Part shown: piece by piece, positions 56,461 through 63,368 of the stretch
Layout: each line of letters starts with the position of its first letter
Numbering within the stretch: position 1 is the stretch's first letter
NCBI RefSeq assembly: GCF_003992125.1
Contig: NZ_RQUY01000005.1
Coordinates: 1-64,000 of the forward strand
DNA from: Veillonella caviae
GTDB lineage: Bacteria; Bacillota; Negativicutes; Veillonellales; Veillonellaceae
Reading direction: 5' to 3'
Length of the DNA stretch: 64,000 nt
Translations under genes and position numbers: made by a program
Notes under the pieces: generated by a model
What the model saw: only the letters and a program-made list of their open reading frames with translations
Databases searched by the model: none
Told to the model about the DNA's origin: nothing

Positions 56461-57489
56461 ATGGATAAGAAACTCATATTTAACGAAAATGGCGACCGTG
56501 GCACACAAGCCATGATTGGCGGCAACACAACAAATTTGCGCGAATGGAATCGCATTAAATACGATTGGGCAAACCAAATGTATCGCACTATGCTCAACAA
56601 TTTTTGGATTCCTGAAGAAATTTCTTTGAACGAAGACGTAAAGCAATTTCCATATCTAACAGACAATGAACGTCGTGCCTTCGATAAAATCATTTCCTTC
56701 TTGAATTTCCTCGATTCCATTCAATCAGAGAATTTACCGAATTTGAGTCGTTACATTACAGCGCCAGAAGTGGCATCCCTATTAAATATTCAAGCCTTCC
56801 AAGAAGAAATTCATGCCCAAAGTTATTCCTACATCTTAGACACCGTAACGAATCCGATTACACGAGATAAAATCTATGACGAATGGCGTACGGACAAAAC
56901 TTTGTTGTCTCGCAATCGTTTCATTGCCGATGCATACCAACGTTTTTCCGACGATCCAAGCGAAGCCAATTTGATTCACACCATCATTGCCAACTACATT
57001 CTAGAAGGCATCTATTTCTACTCGGGATTTAGTTTCTTCTATACCTTGGCACGGCAAGGTAAAATGACAGCTACGTCTACTATTTTCAAATATATCAATC
57101 GCGACGAAGTAACACACCTCGTATTATTCCAAAACATCATTCGAGAATTGCGCCGTGAACGTCCAGATTTATTTACCCCAGAATTAGAGGCGAAAATTAC
57201 CGACATGATTCGCCAAGGTGCAGAGAATGAAATTGCATGGGGCCAATACATTACAGATGACAAAATTCTAGGGCTCAACAATTTGCTCATCGAACGTTAC
57301 ATCAAATACTTGGCGAATATCCGTTTAGAAGCCATCGGATTACCTCACCTCTATCCTGAAATCAAAGACAATCCTATGGAATGGATTGAAAGTTTCTCTA
57401 ATTTAAATAGCACAAAAACTGATTTTTTCGAAGCGAAAGTGACAAACTATACAAAAGCAGCTGCTTTCGATTTTGATGATTTAGTGTAA
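56461..57489 (+). CDS. nrdB: Ribonucleotide reductase class I, small (radical) subunit
   Basis: A 342-residue ferritin-like subunit holding the dimetal site and tyrosyl radical. Ligand positions are visible: Asp85, Glu115, His118, then Glu in NYILEGIYF, and Glu and His in DEVTHLVLF. The radical tyrosine is present as Tyr122 (HAQSY), at the same number as in E. coli, so this is a Tyr-radical form rather than a Tyr-less Ic type. AAGGAG precedes the ATG at 56461. It forms an operon with nrdA. Confidence 0.95.
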   Translation: MDKKLIFNENGDRGTQAMIGGNTTNLREWNRIKYDWANQMYRTMLNNFWIPEEISLNEDVKQFPYLTDNERRAFDKIISFLNFLDSIQSENLPNLSRYITAPEVASLLNIQAFQEEIHAQSYSYILDTVTNPITRDKIYDEWRTDKTLLSRNRFIADAYQRFSDDPSEANLIHTIIANYILEGIYFYSGFSFFYTLARQGKMTATSTIFKYINRDEVTHLVLFQNIIRELRRERPDLFTPELEAKITDMIRQGAENEIAWGQYITDDKILGLNNLLIERYIKYLANIRLEAIGLPHLYPEIKDNPMEWIESFSNLNSTKTDFFEAKVTNYTKAAAFDFDDLV

Positions 57490-57493
57490 TAAC

Positions 57494-57583
57494 AAAAGAT
57501 ACCCGTCCAAACTCTCAATACCTATGGTCCACTAAGCTCTTTAACTTATGTGGTTGGTACTCGTTTTGGAACAGGTATCTTTT
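57494..57583. terminator. Long hairpin between nrdB and fumarase genes
   Basis: AAAAGATACC (57494-57503) pairs with GGTATCTTTT (57574-57583). GTCCAAA/TTTGG-AC and CCACTAAG/CTTA-T-GTGG extend the structure inward. T runs occur at both ends, so it can stop nrdB (plus) and the fumarase transcript (minus). It shares GATACC ends and GGT-CCACTAA with the hairpin after brnQ. Confidence 0.7.
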
Positions 57584-57593
57584 TATGCATATA

Positions 57594-58142
57594 TTAGCGT
57601 TTATATTTAGGAATTTCTTGGTTTTGTAATACATTACCTTCTGTATCGATACCAACAATAACGCGGAAACGATCAAAGTATAATTTTTTAATAGACTCCG
57701 TGCCAAGATCACCATACGCCATGATTTCAGCAGATTTAATGCGAGATGCATTAATAGCACTAGCACCACCTACACCAAGTAAAGATACAGCACCATATTG
57801 TTTGCAAAGATCTGCTACATACGGAGCGCGTACGCCTTTACCAAGCATAGCTGTAGCCCCTAATTTCAACATCATTTCCACATATGGGTCCATACGAACG
57901 GCAGTAGTAGGACCATTAGAATTAAAGATTTTTCCTGGAGGCGCTGGGCATGGGCCAGCGTAGTACACGAGTTGATCAGTCCAATCTACAGGGGATTCTT
58001 CACCTCGTTCAAGCGCTTCTGCAATTAATTTATGTGCTGCATCACGACAAGTGTATACATAACCAGTTAAGTATAATACATCGCCTACTTTCAACGTTTT
58101 GGCGAACTCTTTTGTGATTGGTAATTGAACTTCTATACTCAT
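57594..58142 (-). CDS. Class I fumarate hydratase, beta subunit
   Basis: A 182-residue subunit corresponding to the C-terminal half of one-chain iron-sulfur fumarases. Typical blocks are TGYVYTCRDAAHKLI, GPCPAPPGKI, NSNGPTTAVRMD, GKG and the final YFDRFRVIVGIDTEGN. It works with the alpha subunit encoded nine bases upstream to interconvert malate and fumarate, a step of the malate-to-succinate route of veillonellae. L-tartrate dehydratase (TtdB) is a close relative and cannot be excluded, but the organism's metabolism favours fumarase. Confidence 0.9.
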   Translation of the reverse strand: MSIEVQLPITKEFAKTLKVGDVLYLTGYVYTCRDAAHKLIAEALERGEESPVDWTDQLVYYAGPCPAPPGKIFNSNGPTTAVRMDPYVEMMLKLGATAMLGKGVRAPYVADLCKQYGAVSLLGVGGASAINASRIKSAEIMAYGDLGTESIKKLYFDRFRVIVGIDTEGNVLQNQEIPKYKR

Positions 58143-58151
58143 AGAAACCTC

Positions 58152-58994
58152 CTATAGCACTGCTGTCGCTTGACGTGCTGCATTACATTGGAAATTGATA
58201 GCTACTGGCAAGGCAGTGATGTGAACACCATAGTATTCAACATGGACATCAAGGGCTGTACTGCGGCCACCATAACCGATAGGTCCAATACCAGTATTAT
58301 TAATAGCAGTTAGCAAATCTTCTTCTAATTTTGCATATCGAGGGTTGGGATTACGTTTGCCAATATCGCGAAGCAATGCTTTTTTAGCCATCCAAGCGCA
58401 TTGGTCCATCGTGCCCCCTACGCCGACCCCTACGATGTATGGAGGACATGGATTACCACCTGCTTTAGCTACTGTTTCAAGAACGAATTCAATGATTCCT
58501 TCTTCGCCAGCACCAGGTAGTAATACGCGGAATGCGCCCATATTTTCACTGCCACCACCTTTTGGCATAACTGTAATTTTAACAGTATCACCAGGTACGA
58601 TGGATGGATGGAATACAACAGGTGTATTGTCATTTGTATTCAAACGTTCCAATGGATCTGCTACAACAGATTTACGTAAATACCCATTTGTATATCCACG
58701 ACGAATACCTTCTTCCACTTGGTCATATAAAGGTTTACCTTCCCAGCAAACCTCTTGGCCAATTTCCATAACTACAACGGCCATTCCCGTATCATGGCAA
58801 CAAGGCATCATATTATCTCGTGCAAACTCGCTATTTTCAATTATAATTTCAAGAGACTCTTTACCAATAGGAGATTCTTCTTTTATTAATGCTTCTTTGA
58901 AAGCATCAATGACATTATCACTTAAACAGCAGCACGCTTGAATTGCTAATTTCTCAATAATAGGTACTATTTCATCGGTATTGATAACACGCAT
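58152..58994 (-). CDS. Class I fumarate hydratase, alpha subunit
   Basis: A 280-residue subunit carrying the 4Fe-4S cluster. Cluster-ligand cysteines lie in MMPCCHDTG, NPCPPYIVG(V) and the GGTMDQCAW region. GIGPIGYGGRSTALDVHVE is the family C-terminal block. The ATG at 58994 lies seven bases from AGAGGT; the ATG at 59000 is too close to it, so the shorter form is preferred. It is transcribed divergently from a LysR regulator gene, with dyads between them. Confidence 0.9.
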   Translation of the reverse strand: MRVINTDEIVPIIEKLAIQACCCLSDNVIDAFKEALIKEESPIGKESLEIIIENSEFARDNMMPCCHDTGMAVVVMEIGQEVCWEGKPLYDQVEEGIRRGYTNGYLRKSVVADPLERLNTNDNTPVVFHPSIVPGDTVKITVMPKGGGSENMGAFRVLLPGAGEEGIIEFVLETVAKAGGNPCPPYIVGVGVGGTMDQCAWMAKKALLRDIGKRNPNPRYAKLEEDLLTAINNTGIGPIGYGGRSTALDVHVEYYGVHITALPVAINFQCNAARQATAVL

Positions 58995-59101
58995 AACCAT
59001 AACCTCTTTCACTTGAATTAACTATACGCTTTACCACTATGCGGGCACACAAGAATCACAGGCAACTTCTCTAATAGATATTGTATACTACTAAAGTATG
59101 C

Positions 59102-59119
59102 TGCTTATGACTATAAGCA
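59102..59119. promoter_or_regulatory. LysR-type operator candidate in the fumarase-lysR gap
   Basis: TGCTTATGACTATAAGCA is a perfect inverted repeat with T-N-A spacing of LysR boxes. It lies 108 bp upstream of the fumarase start, in the divergent promoter region. A partial ATACT/AGTAT dyad (about 59084-59099) abuts it. Confidence 0.5.
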
Positions 59120-59264
59120 ACTATACTGAAGTTATTCCCGAACCTTATGGATTCATTATAGAAAACTCTTTACAATGCGTAAAATATAGGATATGCTTTT
59201 TGTAATAAATAGTATTTATCGCAACATGTACTAGTATGCCTCTTACTACATTGAAAACATATCG

Positions 59265-59281
59265 CTAATAGGTCCTATTAG
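59265..59281 (+). promoter_or_regulatory. Dyad just upstream of lysR
   Basis: CTAATAGGTCCTATTAG is a perfect 17-bp dyad 46 bp before the regulator start. It could serve autorepression. Confidence 0.45.
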
Positions 59282-59327
59282 TTATTGATGAAATATGTTA
59301 TTACTCCATCGAGCATAGGTAATCTAT

Positions 59328-60203
59328 ATGAAGCTAAAATATTTAGAATATTTCCTCACCATTGCTAAATTAGGCAATGTGACCCATGCAGCACAACAAT
59401 TATATCTTTCACAACCAAACCTAACAGTAGCTATCAAACGATTAGAAGAAGAGTTAAATATTACCTTGTTTGAACGCCATCATAAATCGGTTTCCCTTAC
59501 ACCGGAAGGGGAGAAATTCTACAAACAATTGTGTCCAATTATCCACGACTTACAAGCCTTATTACAAGAAACGAAATCGACTAATGCCGATGAATCAACA
59601 CCTATATCCATCGGCATACCTCCAATGATTGGATCCTTTGTAATGAGACCATTATTAAACTTTTTCAAACAAACGTATCCTATGAAAGAACTGACCATTG
59701 TAGAGGACGGGTCCATTGGATTGCAGCAAAAACTTTCACAAGGAGACCTAGATATAGCCATCATCATCGCCAACGAATTGCCAAAAAATCTAGCATCAAT
59801 TCCCTTACGAAGCGTGGAATACAAAGCGTGCGTCCCAAAATCGCATACCTTGGCAAATCACACTACCATCACCTACGACGAACTGCAATCAGAATCCCTC
59901 ATCATGATGCAATTAGACTCATTTCATCGCCAACATATCATGAAACATTTAGCCGCATCACATGTAACACCACACATCGCCATGTCATCGAATCACATCG
60001 AACGCAATCTGGACATGACAGTCGCTAACAACCACATCTCGTTCCTACTCACACCATCTCCATTTCACCGAGAAGATATCAACCTCATCTCCTTAAAACC
60101 GCCTATTGTAGCGACTGTGGCTATTGTATATAAAAACAATAAATCTATGGATACATTGGCTAAACAAATCCTCATGGCAATAGGCTCTAATGAAAATACT
60201 TAA
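59328..60203 (+). CDS. LysR-family transcriptional regulator
   Basis: A 291-residue regulator. The N-terminal winged helix (residues 1-60) reads LKYLEYFLTIAKLGNVTHAA, QQLYLSQPNLTVAIKRLEE, then ELNITLFERHHKSV. The C-terminal effector domain (about 90-285) starts PISIGIPPMIGS. It is divergent from the fumarase genes across 333 bp containing perfect dyads, so it probably controls them in response to an organic acid; the effector is unknown. The ribosome site is weak (AGGTAA). Its 3' end overlaps the convergent GNAT gene by four bases. Confidence 0.88.
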   Translation: MKLKYLEYFLTIAKLGNVTHAAQQLYLSQPNLTVAIKRLEEELNITLFERHHKSVSLTPEGEKFYKQLCPIIHDLQALLQETKSTNADESTPISIGIPPMIGSFVMRPLLNFFKQTYPMKELTIVEDGSIGLQQKLSQGDLDIAIIIANELPKNLASIPLRSVEYKACVPKSHTLANHTTITYDELQSESLIMMQLDSFHRQHIMKHLAASHVTPHIAMSSNHIERNLDMTVANNHISFLLTPSPFHREDINLISLKPPIVATVAIVYKNNKSMDTLAKQILMAIGSNENT

Positions 60204-60616
60204 AAAATTTTCCGCATCAAGATATGAGGACACCCCTCATCAAGGTACTCCTCTCCTTCTGCTACATAACCAAGTGTTTCATAAAATGGACGTGCCTGTA
60301 CTTGTGCAGAGAGGGAACAAGATGTAAACCCATCACGACGAATACCATTCTCAGCAGCCAACATGATTTTCGCCCCCAAGCCTTGTCCACGGTATAGTTT
60401 ACGAACTGCCATACGTCCAATATGTGCATCACCAGACGACTCTCCTGGGAAATAGCGGCACGTACCAACGGCTTTACCATCTATAGACAGCAAGACGAAT
60501 TTTGCCGTCTCATCTATGGCATCAAACTCATCCTTAAACCCTTGCTCATTCATAAATACGTCTTCACGAATCTGCTTAATCTCATCAATTATATGATCTA
60601 AAATTTGGATAACCAT
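60200..60616 (-). CDS. GNAT-family N-acetyltransferase
   Basis: A 138-residue acetyl-CoA-dependent acyltransferase. The acetyl-CoA loop is GRMAVRKLYRGQGLGAKIM, preceded by the beta strands KFVLLSIDGKAVGTCRYFP and followed by SAQVQARPFYETLGYVAEG. It is of the ElaA/YjcF type; the substrate is not predictable. It converges on and overlaps lysR by four bases, and its start faces the aroF leader. Confidence 0.88.
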   Translation of the reverse strand: MVIQILDHIIDEIKQIREDVFMNEQGFKDEFDAIDETAKFVLLSIDGKAVGTCRYFPGESSGDAHIGRMAVRKLYRGQGLGAKIMLAAENGIRRDGFTSCSLSAQVQARPFYETLGYVAEGEEYLDEGCPHILMRKIF

Positions 60617-60742
60617 ACCAGAACTCCTTCAAAAGCGGATTCAAATCCGCCAAACGATAAATATAAAATTAAATGTATGTCCATTATACCAAACCATAAA
60701 AACACCAACACAAGAATTTTTACACAACTAGAAAAAAAGTGC

Positions 60743-60772
60743 TTGCATAAATTTCTCAAATGGGTTTATACT
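60743..60772 (+). promoter_or_regulatory. aroF leader promoter
   Basis: TTGCAT (60743-60748) and TATACT (60767-60772) are separated by 18 bp. The transcript would start near 60779, about 28 nt before the leader peptide ATG. Confidence 0.7.
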
Positions 60773-60806
60773 GTACCTATCAAATTTTTAAGAAAGGAGT
60801 CCCCAT

Positions 60807-60896
60807 ATGAACACGCAAATTAGCACAGCAGCAAAGCAATACTTTTATTGGTTCTTTATCCAACGTACGGGTAAAGAACTATTTGAGCTACGCTAA
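60807..60896 (+). CDS. Aromatic leader peptide of the aroF attenuator
   Basis: A 29-residue open frame starting at the ATG of 60807 with AGAAAGGAG seven bases upstream, a strong ribosome site. Residues 12-17 are Tyr-Phe-Tyr-Trp-Phe-Phe, an extreme cluster of aromatic codons; Phe26 follows. The frame ends at 60896, before a terminator hairpin and the DAHP synthase gene. Ribosome stalling at these codons when any aromatic aminoacyl-tRNA is scarce would control folding of the downstream RNA. It is too short for automatic gene finders. Its product is expected to have no function apart from being translated. Confidence 0.85.
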   Translation: MNTQISTAAKQYFYWFFIQRTGKELFELR

Positions 60897-60967
60897 TTTA
60901 GGTAATATCTATGGTGGCTTAGAATAGTGAAAGGGCTACCCGTATTAAAATACGGGTAGCCCTTTTT
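60849..60967 (+). promoter_or_regulatory. Ribosome-mediated attenuator (1:2, 2:3 and 3:4 helices)
   Basis: Segment 1 (60851-60861, the Phe-Phe-Ile codons; 60849-60850 of the Trp codon extend it) pairs with segment 2 (60869-60879) over 11 bp with one G-U. Segment 2 also includes TACGGGTA (60866-60873), which can instead pair with TACCCGTA (60937-60944, segment 3). Segment 3 is the 5' arm of a perfect 15-bp terminator (60930-60944 with 60951-60965) followed by T6. Stalling at the aromatic codons frees segment 2, favouring 2:3 and readthrough into aroF; otherwise 3:4 terminates. Confidence 0.82.
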
Positions 60968-61027
60968 TATTTGCTATCCGTATGGTTGGCCCCGCTATTC
61001 GCATTGTGTATCCGAGGAGGACTTATT

Positions 61028-62041
61028 ATGATTATCACTTTAAAACCAAACGCACCGGAATCTAACGTAACAAAATTATGTAAAGAGTTAGAGGAAAAAG
61101 GCTTCGTTATCAATCCAAGCCAAGGGGCTCACTACAGACTCTTAGGTCTTATCGGCGATACTGCATCTCTTGATTCCAGACAAATCGAATCTCTCGACTT
61201 CGTAGATAAAGTAACTCGTATCCAAGAACCATACAAAAAAGCAAATCGTAAGTTCCATCCCGATGATTCCATTATCAACGTAGGTGGCGCTCTCATTGGT
61301 GGCGGCCACTTCGCAGTAATGGCAGGTCCTTGCTCCGTTGAAACACCAGAACAAGTATTAGCTACTGCACGTGCATGTAAAGAAGCAGGCGCTACAATCC
61401 TCCGTGGCGGTGCATTCAAACCTCGTACATCCCCTTACTCTTTCCAAGGTATGGGCCCAGAAGGTTTAGAATTATTGGAATTAGCAAAAAAAGAAACAGG
61501 CCTTCCTATCGTGTCCGAAGTTATGGATATTTCTCAATTACAATACTTCGACAACGTAGATATGCTCCAAATCGGTGCTCGTAATATGCAAAATTTCACA
61601 TTATTAAAAGAAGTAGGCAAAATGAATAAACCGATATTATTAAAACGCGGTTTATGCGCTACTTACGAAGAATGGTTAATGGCTGCCGAATACATTATGT
61701 CCGAAGGTAACGAACAAATTGTATTATGCGAACGCGGTATCCGCACCTTCGAACCTAAAACACGCAACACGCTAGATGTAACTGCTATCCCTATGATGCA
61801 TGAATTATCCCACTTGCCAATTATCATGGACCCTAGCCATGCTGCAGGCATGAGCCGCATGGTTCGCCCATTATCCCTTGCTTCCGTTGGTGGTGGAGCG
61901 GACGGCCTTATGATTGAGGTTCACAACGATCCATCAAAAGCATTATGCGATGGACCTCAAGCATTACGTCCAGATCAATTCACTAGCCTTATGAAAGAAG
62001 TTAATGCATTGCGTACCGCTTTAGTAGAATGCACTAAATAA
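61028..62041 (+). CDS. aroF: DAHP synthase, type I-beta with regulatory domain
   Basis: A 337-residue enzyme condensing phosphoenolpyruvate and erythrose-4-phosphate, the entry to the shikimate pathway. Residues 1-70 are a ferredoxin-like/ACT-type regulatory domain, and residues 75-337 the KDSA/DAHPS barrel with MAGPCSVE, GGAFKPRTSPYSFQG, QIGARNMQNF, LCERGIRTFE and IMDPSHAAG. The architecture and length match Thermotoga maritima DAHPS, which is feedback-inhibited by Tyr and Phe through this domain. The start at 61028 follows GAGGAGG. It is preceded by the attenuator, so expression and activity both respond to aromatic amino acids. Confidence 0.95.
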   Translation: MIITLKPNAPESNVTKLCKELEEKGFVINPSQGAHYRLLGLIGDTASLDSRQIESLDFVDKVTRIQEPYKKANRKFHPDDSIINVGGALIGGGHFAVMAGPCSVETPEQVLATARACKEAGATILRGGAFKPRTSPYSFQGMGPEGLELLELAKKETGLPIVSEVMDISQLQYFDNVDMLQIGARNMQNFTLLKEVGKMNKPILLKRGLCATYEEWLMAAEYIMSEGNEQIVLCERGIRTFEPKTRNTLDVTAIPMMHELSHLPIIMDPSHAAGMSRMVRPLSLASVGGGADGLMIEVHNDPSKALCDGPQALRPDQFTSLMKEVNALRTALVECTK

Positions 62042-62130
62042 TTGACTTTCATAATACAATATATGCATGTATGTTTAAGCGTGTAAGAATCTGTTTATAT
62101 CACATCTAGCTAATCGCTAGCATATAGTAC

Positions 62131-62173
62131 AAATAGGCTAGTATCTGATACAATAGGTACTAGCTTATTTTAT
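62131..62173 (+). terminator. Terminator-like hairpin immediately before aroB
   Basis: AAATAGGCTAGTA (62131-62143) pairs with TACTAGCTTATTT (62158-62170), 13 bp with one G-T, and a T-rich tail follows. aroB starts only 20 nt later, leaving no room for a promoter, so either readthrough is needed or this is a conditional attenuator. TAGTAC (62125-62130) can alternatively pair with GTACTA (62157-62162). Confidence 0.6.
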
Positions 62174-62190
62174 TAGGAAAGGAATATCCT

Positions 62191-63243
62191 ATGCCCCGCA
62201 TCCATATCAACGCATCTGAATCGTATGACGTAATCATAGAATCCGACGCCATTCATCGCGTCACCGACTATGTACAGCCATTGAAACCGACCTGTCAGGT
62301 CATTATCGTTACTGATACAAATGTGGCAGCTCATTATTTACCTACTGTAAAAGCCCAGTTTGAGTCCGCTGGTTACACGGTCTACGATTATGTATTCCCT
62401 GCTGGTGAAAGTTCTAAAAACGCTCATCAACTCATCGATTTAATCGAATATATGGCCTCTCAATCGTTAACGCGTAAAGATTTACTCGTCGCCCTCGGTG
62501 GCGGCGTTGTAGGCGATATGGCTGGGTTTGCAGCAGCCACCTATTTACGAGGCATCGACTATGTGCAAATTCCTACATCGTTGCTCGCTGCAGTGGACTC
62601 CTCAGTAGGTGGCAAAACAGCAGTCAATTTAGAATCTGGTAAAAATCTATGGGGTGCTTTCAAACAACCCATTCTTGTTCTCTGCGATCCAACTACACTA
62701 AATACATTGCCAGATGTAGAATGGATTAATGGATGTGGTGAAATCATAAAATATGGATTCCTCGATGTACCAGGTCTATTGACTCAATTAGAAAACAAAC
62801 CGCTCATTACCCATCGTGATACTGTTGGCGATGTCATTGCTCGTTGCGTACAAGCAAAAGCGGATATCGTAGAACAAGATGAACGCGAATCCGGTGTTAG
62901 AGCCCTACTCAATTTAGGTCACACCTTTGGTCATGGTATCGAAAATGCCAGCCACTTTGAAGTACACCACGGCTACGCCGTAGCTATTGGCATGATGTTA
63001 ATGGCCCAAGGGGCGGTCAAAAATGATAATCTCGACCCAGTAGTAGTAGATAAATTAAAAGCCCTCTTAGAAGCTCACAATCTACCTACATCTACAAGCA
63101 TTACAAAAGAAGAGATGCTCATCGCCGCAAAACATGACAAAAAAAGCGAAGGTGCCACTATCAAAATCGTCATCCCTACTAGCTATGGTTCTAGTGCACT
63201 GAAAAAGGTAACACACGAACAATTAGCTGAGTATCTAGTATAA
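62191..63243 (+). CDS. aroB: 3-dehydroquinate synthase
   Basis: A 350-residue NAD- and metal-dependent enzyme making 3-dehydroquinate from DAHP. The signatures are VALGGGVVGDMAGFAAATYLRG, PTSLLAAVDSSVGGKTAVN, the GCGEIIKYGF block and the metal His motifs LGHTFGHGIE and EVHHGYAVAIGM. Length is standard. The ATG at 62191 follows AGGAAAGGA. It is the second enzyme of the pathway, between aroF and aroA on the same strand. Confidence 0.97.
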   Translation: MPRIHINASESYDVIIESDAIHRVTDYVQPLKPTCQVIIVTDTNVAAHYLPTVKAQFESAGYTVYDYVFPAGESSKNAHQLIDLIEYMASQSLTRKDLLVALGGGVVGDMAGFAAATYLRGIDYVQIPTSLLAAVDSSVGGKTAVNLESGKNLWGAFKQPILVLCDPTTLNTLPDVEWINGCGEIIKYGFLDVPGLLTQLENKPLITHRDTVGDVIARCVQAKADIVEQDERESGVRALLNLGHTFGHGIENASHFEVHHGYAVAIGMMLMAQGAVKNDNLDPVVVDKLKALLEAHNLPTSTSITKEEMLIAAKHDKKSEGATIKIVIPTSYGSSALKKVTHEQLAEYLV

Positions 63244-63257
63244 TTACTATATTTATC

Positions 63258-63295
63258 TATCATCTTCACTACACATCCTATATATCATCTTCACT
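63258..63295 (+). repeat. Short direct repeat between aroB and aroA
   Basis: TATCATCTTCACT occurs at 63258-63270 and 63283-63295, period 25. The role is unknown; it may bind a regulator or be chance duplication. Confidence 0.35.
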
Positions 63296-63368
63296 GCATA
63301 TTTTAGCAAGTCTCAATGTATAACACTGAAGATTTGAGATTGCTCTCTATTCAATTAAGGAGTTCCCT

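Noticed and set aside
62063-62125. Aromatic leader peptide upstream of aroB
   Set aside because: Short frames beginning at the ATGs here lack a ribosome site and have no cluster of aromatic codons.
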